The notes under the pieces were generated by a model that was not told where the DNA came from, did no database searches, and saw nothing but the letters and a program-made list of their open reading frames with translations. The position numbers and the translations under genes were made by a program. From Verrucomicrobiota bacterium (GTDB lineage Bacteria > Verrucomicrobiota > Verrucomicrobiia > Methylacidiphilales > JBCCWR01), in NCBI GenBank assembly GCA_039192515.1, contig JBCCXA010000003.1, positions 94,202 through 158,201 of the forward strand: a DNA stretch of 64,000 nt. Reading direction: 5' to 3'. This document shows positions 52,319-62,464 of the stretch, in pieces (position 1 is the stretch's first letter; each line of letters starts with the position of its first letter).

Positions 52319-53278
52319 TCATCCCTTTCTAGACTAATTACGCTATTAATTTCCCAAAATGAAGCAAAGCAAGGTTCTAATTTTTATAAGCATAGAATTA
52401 AAGTGTCGTTCAAATATTGACTAATTCTCTGCAGGCAATTACGTAAATACATCGATGTGTTATTTTCTGGTAGTTATTCTACTAGCTCTATCAAAAGGTC
52501 ACCCACTAGAAGTTCATGCATCTGTAAGAGGGCCCCGCCTATTTCTGTAACACTTGTAAGAGACTTTAGCATTTCACTATCCGAAAACCAAAATCTAGCT
52601 TTAAAAAAGGGGCTCCAGTTATGAGTTCTTTCCATAAGTGGTGATATGCTTGTTTTCAAAATTGGCGAGAAAACATACAGCGTTCCCAAAGTAATGAGCA
52701 AGGTAGTTTTTCCGTTAGGCAAAGGCTATCACTATCCCAAGAACTTCCCACGTATTGCTCCTCATGTAACAAATACCTTTGAACTTAAGAATATTTTAAT
52801 CAGACAGTATTCATTTGCTCTGGTAGACCAAGATTTAGGGCTAAGCTCCACTAGTAAAGCAACTTGCAAAGTGCCAGAGTCCTATTGGGGAAGTGGAGAG
52901 ATCCAAAAGAAAACCAAGGATAGTCGATAGTATTCTTACAGAGTTCAAACAAAGAGACATAGCTCTGCTGCTTTGGCTTATCGATATCAAGAAAATATGC
53001 AGTATACCCTACTATGTAATAGTCAAGCTAAAGGCGGCTATGATGCTCTAAAAGGATGATAAGTGACTTCTACTAAGAAATGAACGATGTCTTAAAACAT
53101 TTACCATAGCTTCTATTTGGTATGAATAGACACAACTTCTTGAAAACTAGCACTTGGATCTATTGCCTTCATTCAATGACGGCTTGCATGAATTCCTCAG
53201 ACCTGTCATCAAAAAGTTGATTCCTAATTAACTAATAAACTTGTACGCAAGTCTTTTTACATCATAATACGTGAAAAT
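52319..53278. other. Large gene-poor region between mraZ and an outer-membrane barrel gene
   Basis: About 960 bases carry no gene that I can support. Two short overlapping open frames (52474-52722 minus, 52646-52930 plus) have no recognisable domain. A 14-base match to the start of the DUF255 gene lies at 53185-53198 (see findings). The region may be eroded sequence. Confidence 0.45.
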
Positions 53279-54214
53279 ATGCGCCTCATGGCTAAGCTTC
53301 TGACAATTTACATACCCATTGCACTGCTACCTGCGCTATCCTTAGCAGAGTCTGAGTTAGCTCCTTTACCTCCAGAACCCAGACCATTGAAGGTCCCAGC
53401 AATTGAAAACAATAAACTTGTAGAACCCGTTCAGGATACAGGACGTGTCCAACCATCCCAATCTCTCATAGAAAAACAACGCGATCCTTACTACTTGTTA
53501 TCACCAAAACTGCGATCTGATCAAAATCAGGGATTCTATGTGGGCGTTCTAGGCGGCTTTAATTTTTACCAGGATGTTTCTGAGCCTTACAATTCAGGCG
53601 AAGCAGCTGATCAGAATACCGGACTTCCCGCAGGCACATTTATTGAGGCGGAGCTTGAAAATCAAGAAATAGGAGATGCATTAGCTGGCCTAAAAATTGG
53701 CTACTCATGGAGATTCACGTCTACTGGAATTGAAATCTTAGATAGAAACAATTGGCGAGCAGGTATGGCATTAGAATTCGAGTTTTTATACTCAGATCAA
53801 ACCCTAGATGGTAGAAACATTGCTAACACTAATGAAGACACCACTATTGTACTAGAGAATTTTCACTTCATGACTAACGCCCTTTTCTTATTACAAAATA
53901 ATTCTTGGCGTCCTTACGTCGGAGTTGGAGTCGGGGCTGTCTATGTAAATGGAACTGATTATCAATACGTATCCGGATTTGGGGCCGAGACAGCACCTAA
54001 CGATTCAATAGTAACAATTAGTGGGCAAGCAATAGCAGGTCTAGAATATTTTGTTAGCAATGATTGGTCGGTATTCAGCGAGTATAAATTATTAACAATG
54101 TTTGACTTAAACATCTTTGAAAGCGAATTAACTAGTTTTGGTTTTGAGGCAGACATGCTCATTGATTCCTTTATGAATCATTACCTCACTTTGGGTATCA
54201 AGCGCCACTTTTAA
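53279..54214 (+). CDS. Outer-membrane beta-barrel protein
   Basis: A 311-residue protein with a signal peptide (about 1-23, IYIPIALLPALSLAESE), a Pro-rich linker and a barrel domain (about 85-311) with alternating aromatic strands such as GFYVGVLGGFNFY, WRPYVGVGVGAVYV and WSVFSEYKLL. It ends in a terminal Phe (LTLGIKRHF), typical of outer-membrane barrels. No ligand or specific function is recognised. It stands alone, divergent from mraZ across a long gap. Confidence 0.8.
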   Translation: MRLMAKLLTIYIPIALLPALSLAESELAPLPPEPRPLKVPAIENNKLVEPVQDTGRVQPSQSLIEKQRDPYYLLSPKLRSDQNQGFYVGVLGGFNFYQDVSEPYNSGEAADQNTGLPAGTFIEAELENQEIGDALAGLKIGYSWRFTSTGIEILDRNNWRAGMALEFEFLYSDQTLDGRNIANTNEDTTIVLENFHFMTNALFLLQNNSWRPYVGVGVGAVYVNGTDYQYVSGFGAETAPNDSIVTISGQAIAGLEYFVSNDWSVFSEYKLLTMFDLNIFESELTSFGFEADMLIDSFMNHYLTLGIKRHF

Positions 54215-54272
54215 AAACAGATGAATATATGTTAAGCTATCTAAAGATAAAGATGTCCTTAGACTCTCTATA

Positions 54273-54366
54273 ATGCTGCAGTCAGTTTACAGATCCAGAA
54301 AGCACGTGCATCCTAAATTCTCCCATTTGCTTTTGTGCCGCACTTGCCTTAGTACTCGTAGGCTGC
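54273..54366 (+). other. Probable frameshifted lipoprotein leader of the DUF255 gene
   Basis: In the frame of the DUF255 gene, bases 54331-54366 read [12 protein letters not shown], a lipobox, but no start codon is in that frame after the TAA at 54271. ATG 54273 in the neighbouring frame gives a basic leader ([15 protein letters not shown]) running into the same region. A one-base indel near the T-run at 54331-54334 would join the two into a lipoprotein signal peptide. Confidence 0.5.
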
Positions 54367-56517
54367 ATGAATTCCTCTAAACCCCCATCAAATAAAATGC
54401 ATTCCAAGGACATTGGTCCAAACCCTAATCGACTTATCGATGAAAAGTCCCCTTATTTATTGCAGCATGCCTATAATCCTGTGGATTGGCATCCATGGGG
54501 AAATCAAGCTTTTGCAAAAGCCAAAGAGCTGAACAAGCCAATCTTTCTATCTATTGGCTACTCTACTTGTCATTGGTGTCACGTCATGGAGCATGAGTCC
54601 TTTGAGAGTCCAGAGGTTGCTAAGGTTCTCAATGAGCACTTTATCTCAATCAAAGTAGACCGTGAAGTGCGCCCAGATGTAGATCAAGTCTACATGACAT
54701 TTGTTCAGGCAACGACCGGCTCTGGTGGATGGCCCATGAGTGTTTGGCTGACCCCAGATTTAAAGCCATTCTTTGGTGGCACTTATTTCCCACCAGATGA
54801 CCGCTATGGTAGGCCAGGCTTCAAATCTCTCCTTTTAAAAATTCATGATCTCTGGCAACAAGATCAAAACAAGATACTAGCCCAGTCTGAGCAAATCATC
54901 CAGAGACTCACCGAATCCGCCGACCTACTAGAGCAAGGAAAATTAAACTCCGAGATATTTAATCAAGCATTCAAGACTTATGCATCAAGCTTTGATGCTG
55001 AGGAAGGAGGTTTTGGACATGCCCCCAAATTTCCTAGACCATCCTCTCTCTCTTTTCTAATGAGGTTTGCCTATTTTAAAGGCTTTGAAGACAAACAGGG
55101 AAAGGAAGCTTTGCAAATCTCACTTAAGACATTAGATAAAATGGCTGATGGAGGCATGTATGATCACATAGGTGGAGGATTTCATCGCTACTCAGTAGAC
55201 CAGTTCTGGCATGTGCCTCATTATGAAAAGATGCTTTATGATCAGGCACAACTAGTCCTTGCTTATCTTGAGGCTTATCAAATAACTCAAGAACGAAAGT
55301 ATGTTGAGGTTGTCCAGAATATTTTAAAGTATGTCACAAGGGACATGACTCATGAGAGCGGAGGCTTTTATTCTGCTGAAGACGCCGACAGCCTCCCTAA
55401 TCATGACGCTGATTACAAAACTGAGGGAGCTTTTTACGTATGGGAGCAAAGTGAATTAGAGCAGTTACTACACCCACAAGCTACTAAGCTATTTTTTGAG
55501 CATTTTGGAATCGCAAGAAATGGGAATTCTCCTTCGGGCAGTGATCCTCATGGTGAGCTTGTCGGCAAAAATACCCTCATACGCAAAACTAAACTCAAAG
55601 ACTCAAAGGAAATAAGGCAGATCAACAAAGCAATAGAGATACTCTTTAATCATAGGGAGAGTCGTCCACATCCTCACCTAGATGACAAAATCATCACGGC
55701 ATGGAATGGTCTCATGATTTCAGCATATGCCCAAGCATCTCAGATCTTAAAAAATATCAACTACCTAGAAGTAGCTAAAAACGCTGCTCAATTTATAAAA
55801 TCAAACCTCTATGACAATGAGTCACACAACCTATTTAGAAGCTATCGTCAAGGACCTAGTAAAGCTATGGGCTTTACTGCTGACTATGCATTCCTCATAC
55901 AAGGATTATTAGATCTCTATTCGGCCAGCACGGATGAGTCTTACCTAAAATGGGCCATTACTTTACAAGAAACACAGGACACTCTTTTTTGGGATTCTAA
56001 AGACCTAGGATATTTTAGCTGCTCAGATCGTGATAACTCTATTCTGATTCGCATGAAAGATGACTATGATGGAGCCGAGCCAAGCCCCTCTTCCGTATCC
56101 GTTTCAAACCTTATGAGACTATATGAAATCACTGGAGATCTTAACTTTCAAACTAAAGCAGAACAGACAGCTCAGACTTTCATACCCGCCATTCAACAAG
56201 CGCCGACTGGAGCACCGCAAATGCTTGCCTCCATCTATCGTCTTCTTGAGCCAACGACTCAAGTCTTTCTCTCTAGAGGTGCTGACCAAGGGCACGCCAC
56301 TCAATTACAGCAAACCATTTTCAATAGCTATAGCCCCAACTTAACGCTACTCCATTCAACTACAGACAAACACACTATTGCTAAATCTTATCAAGCATTG
56401 ATGACCTCTTGCTCAACCGAAGAACCCAAAGCCTATGTATGCAGAAACTTCACCTGTAATCTACCTACTAGTGATGCTTCAACACTCAAATCGTACCTTC
56501 AGAAAAATACAAAATAA
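54367..56517 (+). CDS. DUF255 thioredoxin-domain / six-hairpin protein (YyaL/SPATA20 family)
   Basis: A 716-residue protein with the DUF255 thioredoxin-like N-terminus: [18 protein letters not shown], then [15 protein letters not shown] and [16 protein letters not shown]. The C-terminal six-hairpin-like region starts near residue 200 ([39 protein letters not shown]). Family functions are poorly known. The annotated ATG (Met-Asn-Ser-Ser) sits just after a lipobox-like Cys in the same frame, so the ancestral protein was probably a lipoprotein (see 54273-54366). Confidence 0.88.
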   Translation: MNSSKPPSNKMHSKDIGPNPNRLIDEKSPYLLQHAYNPVDWHPWGNQAFAKAKELNKPIFLSIGYSTCHWCHVMEHESFESPEVAKVLNEHFISIKVDREVRPDVDQVYMTFVQATTGSGGWPMSVWLTPDLKPFFGGTYFPPDDRYGRPGFKSLLLKIHDLWQQDQNKILAQSEQIIQRLTESADLLEQGKLNSEIFNQAFKTYASSFDAEEGGFGHAPKFPRPSSLSFLMRFAYFKGFEDKQGKEALQISLKTLDKMADGGMYDHIGGGFHRYSVDQFWHVPHYEKMLYDQAQLVLAYLEAYQITQERKYVEVVQNILKYVTRDMTHESGGFYSAEDADSLPNHDADYKTEGAFYVWEQSELEQLLHPQATKLFFEHFGIARNGNSPSGSDPHGELVGKNTLIRKTKLKDSKEIRQINKAIEILFNHRESRPHPHLDDKIITAWNGLMISAYAQASQILKNINYLEVAKNAAQFIKSNLYDNESHNLFRSYRQGPSKAMGFTADYAFLIQGLLDLYSASTDESYLKWAITLQETQDTLFWDSKDLGYFSCSDRDNSILIRMKDDYDGAEPSPSSVSVSNLMRLYEITGDLNFQTKAEQTAQTFIPAIQQAPTGAPQMLASIYRLLEPTTQVFLSRGADQGHATQLQQTIFNSYSPNLTLLHSTTDKHTIAKSYQALMTSCSTEEPKAYVCRNFTCNLPTSDASTLKSYLQKNTK

Positions 56518-56617
56518 ACCTCCAAAGAGATCTAATTTAATACTATCCGTGTTAAATTTGGTATGAGAAAAAACTATGACATACATGAACCAACTCCTCT
56601 AAGACTAAAAAAAGCTA

Positions 56618-57349
56618 TTACTGATTTGATTTATTAAGGGCCCAATCGTACTCAAAATATGACAGCTTTACGTCTTTGGGTATTTTGTTATTTCTATATT
56701 TATTAACAAACGCCACAACACCTTCCGGGTTAAAGTCCTCAGCATACCAATTAAAAATCATAGAAAGTGTTAGACTATCACCTGACAGCTTAACTCCCAC
56801 ATCACTATTACTAATAAATTCAGAAGATAATTTTTCAAGCTGAGACTCGACTTCTTCCTGAGTGAAAGCATAAGGAGCTAAGGGCGGACAACTCTTGGCA
56901 GCGCAATTTACTCCGAAGTGCACCCTTGCTTCTCCAAGTTGATTTATGAGTAATTCCTTTTCCAAGTGATTAAGCGACATTTTTTTACCCCCTACTTGAA
57001 TACGCTCTTCGGAAAATAGTTCAAAGCCTAAACCTAAATCAGTAACACTCCTAATGGGATAACTATCAAGAACGTGTTTTATTACCCAGGCGTTATAGGC
57101 GTTCATATAATAGGAAAGCTTTGCTTCTTTAGTGCTAGGGATTGGATTATTTTTGGAAATAAAATCAATCACGTAGTCCAACGATTTAAGATCAGATTCA
57201 TTATTCTTCCAAGCTGCATAATCAACACCCTTGATGCTAACATATTTCTGTAACAACTCAGAATACGTGTCTCGCCATGTATCTGCTTGTAGCAGGGGCA
57301 TTGAAATACAAATTACCAGTAAGGCTAATACTATTCGCATCATCTTCAT
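56618..57349 (-). CDS. DUF547-family exported protein
   Basis: A 243-residue protein with a signal peptide (IVLALLVICISMPLLQADTW). The DUF547 core is KLSYYMNAYNAWVIKHVL, then MSLNHLEKELL and the Cys-containing HFGVNCAAKSCPPLAPYAF. The family is widespread and uncharacterised; the motif resembles a glutaredoxin-like or papain-like site but is not proven. It lies 20 bases downstream of the chemoreceptor gene on the same strand and may be in its operon. Confidence 0.85.
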   Translation of the reverse strand: MKMMRIVLALLVICISMPLLQADTWRDTYSELLQKYVSIKGVDYAAWKNNESDLKSLDYVIDFISKNNPIPSTKEAKLSYYMNAYNAWVIKHVLDSYPIRSVTDLGLGFELFSEERIQVGGKKMSLNHLEKELLINQLGEARVHFGVNCAAKSCPPLAPYAFTQEEVESQLEKLSSEFISNSDVGVKLSGDSLTLSMIFNWYAEDFNPEGVVAFVNKYRNNKIPKDVKLSYFEYDWALNKSNQ

Positions 57350-57369
57350 AAGATTCTATTCAATACTTT

Positions 57370-59415
57370 TTAGTTAAAACTATCATCTAAAGCAAAGCTA
57401 GAAGAGGCTAAGCCTCTGTTAGAAGTAGTGATTGGATCTCTACTTTCCTCCAATAATCTAGGTTCTGATTGAAACTCCACTTTTTTTGATTTTTCAATAG
57501 TCTCTTTTGCTTTATGTGCAGCTTCGTTTGTCCCAACAATAATTTTAAGATCATTAACCGTTTCTTTCAAAACAGCTGCCTGTTCGATAAGCTCATTGCT
57601 TTGCGCCGCTCCTCGCTCAGCTGCTTCAGCACTATTTTGAGTAAGCATATCAATTTCACCAACTGCTTTAGTAATCTGTTCAATTCCGGCCTTTTGCTCA
57701 ACAGAGGCAGCCGCTATCTGTTCCACCGCTTCGTCTACTTCTTGGACTTTATGGCTAATATCATCAAGATTTTTATTAACTTCACTGGCTCGACTACTTA
57801 TACCTTCCAGATTATCATTAACCTTCCGACAAGCTTCAACGCCTTCTGAGCTCTTTAAAATCGAGTCTTCAATTAGTTGACTTGTTTCTCTAGCGGCATC
57901 TGCACTTCGCAAAGCCAAGCCTCTAACTTCGTCGGCAACAACCGCAAAACCCAGTCCTGCATCTCCCGCTCTAGCGGCTTCTACCGCTGCATTAAGAGCT
58001 AAAATATTTGTCTGAAAAGCAATTTCATTAATGGCCTGCATCACCTTGGAAATCGAATCACTGGAGCTTTTGATTTCATCCATAGCTATATTCATGGCGT
58101 CATTAGAAGCTCGAACCTCATCCACACTAGCATTTAAAGTGGTAATAGCCTCTAACCCCCTTTTAGCATAATCATTGGCTTGCTTTGCTAGAGTTTTAGT
58201 TAATTCAGCTCCTTGAGCATTTTCATTGGTCTGGCTAGTCATCTGAGTCAAAGAAGCACTAGTCTGTTCCAAAGCTGCGGCCTGAGAACTTGCATCATCT
58301 GCAAGCCTCACACTAGATTTTTGTATTTGTTCAACGACGAGACTGAGTTTCTTATCATTTTCATTCAGCACCGGCACTGCTAGTGCTACTGGTTTGACTG
58401 CATGTTTTGTCAAATGAATACCCAAACCAGCTGTGACTAGAACAATCACTGTAAGCAAAATCGTGAGAGCCATAGACTCCTGAAAAGCTGACAAAAAAAC
58501 TCCAGCACCAGAAACTTTGGAAACATAAAATAAATATTGGCTCTTGTTGGCATTGTTAGGATAGATAGGACTAGAAACAAAATAGTAGTTATTTCCAACC
58601 TTTATTTGCCCACCTTTACCAGAATCCAATAGCTGCCAGACTTGATCAGGAAACTCATTATCTAGAAATGCCGTCCATTCACCATTTTCTCCATCCCATG
58701 CATTTAGAAAACTTCTATTGGAATTACCTAAACGCTCCCACATAGCATTCGCTTTATTTTCAGCATATCGAAGTAATTGCTGTAGGCTACAAGTGACAAC
58801 CATAACCCCTACACGCTCTGTCAATATTTTCGTATAATCAGTAACTGGGATTGCCATTTGCAAGCTAGGCTCGTCGTTCCATACATAATAAGGTTCAAAC
58901 AGAATCTCATCTTTTGCAAGTTCTCCGAAGGCTTTCTTCAATAAGTTCGGATCATTTTCATTAGCCAAGCCAGCCTTGATTTCATTCGGAAGGGCATTAG
59001 TAACCACTCCATTCTTTCTCGATACTTGTGCCAAAACTTTTCCTTGATAAACAAAATCTAATTTATCTAGGCCTTGATAGTTTTCCAAGAAGACCGAACC
59101 AACTTTGCCATATCTTCTCTGCCATTGCATAAGAGTCGAACCATCAAAGGGATCTACTTCTCGATAGTCATAAGCCCTCATAATTCCAGCTACAGGGGGA
59201 GTTCCTGAGAATGCCTTAAGGCCCTCTTTATTACTTTTTAGTGCACTTTCTATTAAGACTCCATTACGGCTAGAGTGTTCATAAAAGCTATTTAACTGTT
59301 TACTTATCTGATCATTGAAAGTCACAAAAAGACCTATCACTACAGGAATGATAGAAGCCGCTACAACAAGACCTGCGATCTTACTAACTAAATTAAGTGA
59401 GCGAATTATTTTCAT
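57370..59415 (-). CDS. Methyl-accepting chemotaxis protein
   Basis: A 681-residue receptor. It has TM1 (about 14-34), a large periplasmic sensor (about 35-315) with a cache-like middle ([20 protein letters not shown]), and TM2 (about 318-338, [16 protein letters not shown]). The cytoplasmic coiled coil has the signalling tip [20 protein letters not shown], then [13 protein letters not shown]. The tip sequence AGDAGLGF differs from the usual AGEQGRGF. No clear HAMP domain and no C-terminal CheR pentapeptide are seen. It overlaps the upstream repeat-protein gene by 4 bases. Confidence 0.93.
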   Translation of the reverse strand: MKIIRSLNLVSKIAGLVVAASIIPVVIGLFVTFNDQISKQLNSFYEHSSRNGVLIESALKSNKEGLKAFSGTPPVAGIMRAYDYREVDPFDGSTLMQWQRRYGKVGSVFLENYQGLDKLDFVYQGKVLAQVSRKNGVVTNALPNEIKAGLANENDPNLLKKAFGELAKDEILFEPYYVWNDEPSLQMAIPVTDYTKILTERVGVMVVTCSLQQLLRYAENKANAMWERLGNSNRSFLNAWDGENGEWTAFLDNEFPDQVWQLLDSGKGGQIKVGNNYYFVSSPIYPNNANKSQYLFYVSKVSGAGVFLSAFQESMALTILLTVIVLVTAGLGIHLTKHAVKPVALAVPVLNENDKKLSLVVEQIQKSSVRLADDASSQAAALEQTSASLTQMTSQTNENAQGAELTKTLAKQANDYAKRGLEAITTLNASVDEVRASNDAMNIAMDEIKSSSDSISKVMQAINEIAFQTNILALNAAVEAARAGDAGLGFAVVADEVRGLALRSADAARETSQLIEDSILKSSEGVEACRKVNDNLEGISSRASEVNKNLDDISHKVQEVDEAVEQIAAASVEQKAGIEQITKAVGEIDMLTQNSAEAAERGAAQSNELIEQAAVLKETVNDLKIIVGTNEAAHKAKETIEKSKKVEFQSEPRLLEESRDPITTSNRGLASSSFALDDSFN

Positions 59416-60461
59416 AGTTGACTGACTTTGGTTATTTCATCTGTCATTGATTTAGATAAAGTGACATCGACATTCTCAACCGCATCAGCCAAAGATTTCA
59501 CTAAATTGAAGGCATGTTGTATCAAAGGGTAAACATCTCCAGGTCCTATACTATTTTTTTCCTTTCTCCAGTTTGCATGCCTTAGAGAAAGCTCCATATC
59601 AAAACTATTGATAGAACCACTTAGGGCTTTTAATTCTCCAGTTAGAATTTTCGTTAGATCGAAAACGTCTCCTGGCGTAATACTATCTAGATTCTCAATA
59701 TCATCTAGGAGAATGGGAAAGTAATCTGTAGTTTCTTGATAGTAGTCAGACATTCTATTATACGTCATTTGTAAAAGGACATAAACATGACGTGGTTTTA
59801 TATCCTGTTGTGGATTCATCGGAAAACCATAACGCTCATAAGTAATACCATCATTTTGAGCTAATGCATACAAGATAGGAACTAATTCCGTTACGTTTGC
59901 AATATAAACTCTACTTGGAGTCGCCCAATCTACTTCTATGTTTTTTTGTTTTGCAATCACCACGTGATGATGGGTAATTGATCTCAACATTTGAAAGACG
60001 TCACTAGCAGTCTTCTCTTCACCACTACCGCTGTACTCTCGAAATAACTTTTTATAAACAAAATAGTTCTTAATGAGGCTTAGGACATTGTAGATATCCA
60101 AGGCTTTAACATCACTAACTTCCAAACCTTGCATTTTTTTATGCGTAACAATATCTATAGAACCCGGATATAATGCCCCAAACTCCTCTACTACTGAAAG
60201 CGCCTTCTCGTAGACGTTTCTCGGTTTAGCCATTTGAGTGATTGGTTGCTTGGAGAACTTCGCTTCCATATTGTTGGCAGATTTCAAAGAGTTTTCTATA
60301 CTCTTTGCTAAGTTGTAAACATCTGTTATGTCCGTATTTGCGAATGCGTTAGAGGCCAAAAGCATCAAAGAAAGCGGCATAGCCAAGAAATTTAAAAGCT
60401 TTATGTAGCTCTTAAGGAGATTTTTAACTTCAAAGCTATCTGCAACAAACCTAAATATCAT
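59412..60461 (-). CDS. Exported repeat protein coupled to the chemoreceptor
   Basis: A 349-residue protein with a signal-like N-terminus ([19 protein letters not shown]). It then has about eight imperfect repeats of 30-45 residues, each opening with a (P/S)-x-(D/H/N)-V-(Y/F) motif: [74 protein letters not shown] and [17 protein letters not shown] do not recognise the family. Its stop overlaps the chemoreceptor start by 4 bases, so it may be a periplasmic ligand-binding partner. This role is inferred from context only. Confidence 0.7.
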   Translation of the reverse strand: MIFRFVADSFEVKNLLKSYIKLLNFLAMPLSLMLLASNAFANTDITDVYNLAKSIENSLKSANNMEAKFSKQPITQMAKPRNVYEKALSVVEEFGALYPGSIDIVTHKKMQGLEVSDVKALDIYNVLSLIKNYFVYKKLFREYSGSGEEKTASDVFQMLRSITHHHVVIAKQKNIEVDWATPSRVYIANVTELVPILYALAQNDGITYERYGFPMNPQQDIKPRHVYVLLQMTYNRMSDYYQETTDYFPILLDDIENLDSITPGDVFDLTKILTGELKALSGSINSFDMELSLRHANWRKEKNSIGPGDVYPLIQHAFNLVKSLADAVENVDVTLSKSMTDEITKVSQL

Positions 60462-60500
60462 GCCAAATCATCCTTATCATGATCTATTCGACCTTAATCC

Positions 60501-60525
60501 TAATCGCCTAAGGCAAATTTCTTTA
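60501..60525 (-). promoter_or_regulatory. Weak sigma-28-like motif before the chemoreceptor operon
   Basis: On the minus strand TAAA (60522-60525) and CGATTA (60501-60506) are separated by 15 bases, so TAAA is only 13 bases from GGCGATTA, two fewer than consensus. The site is about 40 bases before the ATG at 60461. Weak match. Confidence 0.25.
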
Positions 60526-61029
60526 TTCACTGAAAGATTTTATCATGATTTCTTTCCTTGTCTGTCGACGTCCATAGTTCAATAGATTACTAAAACTCAA
60601 TGCGAAGCTTTTGTATGTATCATAGCATTAACCTCTATGCTTGTAAGCATGTCCTGAGTCTTCGTAACTCAAGTGCGGCAATTCTTTAACGTAACTGATA
60701 ATAGCTTAAATTTATGAGCGAGATAACAATCTAGCGTCTATTTGAGAGTTTATTTTGAATCCTATCCCAGACCCTCCAGAAAAGAACTTCTCTGGCACAG
60801 ATGTTTGTCTAGCCAACTAGAGTCATACAAACAGGAGATGGCCATCAAAAAGCCAAGCTCGCAATAGGTATGAAAAATTAGATTAAAAACTCAATCAACA
60901 TCTTGAATATTTGAAAGTCGATTATACTCCAGATTGGAAGGTAAGTTCACTCATCATGATTCGTAGGATGATCAGGCCAAATTATGAATCTTAAGACTCC
61001 TTGATGGGAAAGACTAAACTTTCTCAATT
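60526..61029. other. Gene-free region between the chemoreceptor operon and an outer-membrane protein
   Basis: About 500 bases with no coding frame of note, low GC and stops in all frames. No inverted repeat longer than about 7 bp and no RNA gene were recognised. It lies upstream of the minus-strand repeat-protein gene and downstream of the barrel gene. Confidence 0.5.
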
Positions 61030-61878
61030 TCAAAATCTAAACGTAGTAGAAACTTGGAAAATGAACTTATCTCCCACATTTCGTCCATCAAGCACATGAC
61101 CTAGCGTAAAACCATAAGAATGACCATGAGGTGAATTATAATAGATACCTCCATTTATAGTATCACTTATTTCCTTCAACTCTGGGAAACGATCTGGAGT
61201 AAACCCTGGGCCACCAATATCCAACCCCGAAAGTGATTGCTGTCTTCTGTAAGAGAAGGTTAGAGTCACTTCATCGATGATATTCTTATAAATTCCTAAA
61301 TTTAAGAGGAAATCCTCAGGTACATTTTCATTACGTGCACGGAAGCCAGCTGCTCCGTAGAAACCAAAGCCTATGGAGTCGAAGCGTTTACCCCAAGCCA
61401 ACTCCACCTCAGCACCAGAAGCTCCATCTCCCACCGAATTTGTTGCCCCATTAGTCTGGACCTCATAGGTTCCCTCAATAATAGCACCCACTCGCATTGT
61501 TAAAGTCGGAATCCACTCTTCCTCAAAATAATCCTCATTAAGAAAACGCCACCGGACACCTAACCTCGTGTCATCTAAACCATGTTGATCTCCATTGGGA
61601 TTCGGATCAAAAGTAGCTACTGAGTAACCTAGTGTGACATCAAAAGCGATTGAATCGTTCAACCCATACTCTACTCCCACAAGAGTTCTGAACTCTTCTT
61701 GCTCATCTGCCAATTTAACTTTTGTTGTGCCTTGGTAGAATTCGTCAAATGTTGTATAGGAAAATGAAACATTAGCAATCCACTGCTCTTCAAAAGGCAA
61801 CCATGGTCTTGCTGCTTTTAGTGGCGTCCCTAAAGCTATGACAAGTCCAATTAAAATAGGTCGTAATAACATATTCAA
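61030..61878 (-). CDS. Outer-membrane beta-barrel protein (porin-like)
   Basis: A 282-residue protein with a signal peptide (about 1-22, PILIGLVIALGTPLKAARPW). A barrel follows with strands such as WIANVSFSYTTF, SIAFDVTLGYSVATF and FGFYGAAGFRARN, ending in terminal Phe (VSTTFRF). No specific channel family is recognised. It follows the small secreted gene by 9 bases, on the same strand. Confidence 0.78.
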   Translation of the reverse strand: MNMLLRPILIGLVIALGTPLKAARPWLPFEEQWIANVSFSYTTFDEFYQGTTKVKLADEQEEFRTLVGVEYGLNDSIAFDVTLGYSVATFDPNPNGDQHGLDDTRLGVRWRFLNEDYFEEEWIPTLTMRVGAIIEGTYEVQTNGATNSVGDGASGAEVELAWGKRFDSIGFGFYGAAGFRARNENVPEDFLLNLGIYKNIIDEVTLTFSYRRQQSLSGLDIGGPGFTPDRFPELKEISDTINGGIYYNSPHGHSYGFTLGHVLDGRNVGDKFIFQVSTTFRF

Positions 61879-61887
61879 TTCCTTTCT

Positions 61888-62229
61888 TTATTTAATTCGA
61901 TATCTAATGATTAAATATTTCTTAACTCCGTCGAGTTGCTTTTCAGTTAATTTACCTGCTAATGGAGCCAACTTGACTTTATTTTTGGCTTTGTTGGGGA
62001 GTTTTTCTTGAAGAGACTCTAACACGGATCTCTGATTTTCTAACTTATCTGCTGCAATATCTCCTAAAGTCGCTTTGCCCGTTACTACTTGCTTACCTAA
62101 ATGGTAAAGCTTGGCATCCTCTCCTTTTCCTGGAGGACCACTTGGAGGAGCACCACCTGAGCCTATACCGATCGATGGTAATAATAGGAAACCTACTACA
62201 ATGACAAGGTACAGTGCTTTTTTCTCCAT
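61888..62229 (-). CDS. Small secreted protein of unknown function
   Basis: A 113-residue protein with a signal peptide (VVGFLLLPSIGIGSGG), a Gly/Pro-rich start (GAPPSGPPGKGED) and a basic C-terminal half (KLPNKAKNKVKLAPLAGKLT). Despite a c-type-like pattern in size, there is no CxxCH heme motif and no Cys at all. It is first in a two-gene operon with the barrel gene. Confidence 0.65.
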   Translation of the reverse strand: MEKKALYLVIVVGFLLLPSIGIGSGGAPPSGPPGKGEDAKLYHLGKQVVTGKATLGDIAADKLENQRSVLESLQEKLPNKAKNKVKLAPLAGKLTEKQLDGVKKYLIIRYRIK

Positions 62230-62464
62230 GGAAGAGGCACTTCGGCCTGAAAAAAAACAACTTTAGCAAAAAATAATTTTTCTATTCATTTTAATTAAAC
62301 AGCTCATGGCGTCTTAAAAAATTATCTTTTCAAATTAACTCGCTAAAACTTGGCAAAATTAGATAATATCCTTTTATTACATAATACGGCTAAAATTGAT
62401 CAAACAATTTTTCAGTAGACAAGACTCAAATCAGTCATAATTACGAAGAGGCTTAAGTCTTTAT

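Noticed and set aside
52474..52930. Two short overlapping frames, one on each strand, in the mraZ gap
   Set aside because: They overlap each other, have no recognisable domain, no coupling to neighbours and no clear ribosome site.
56534..56558. AATTTAA/TTAAATT inverted repeat between the DUF255 and DUF547 genes
   Set aside because: Seven AT-only pairs are expected by chance in such AT-rich sequence and give a weak stem.
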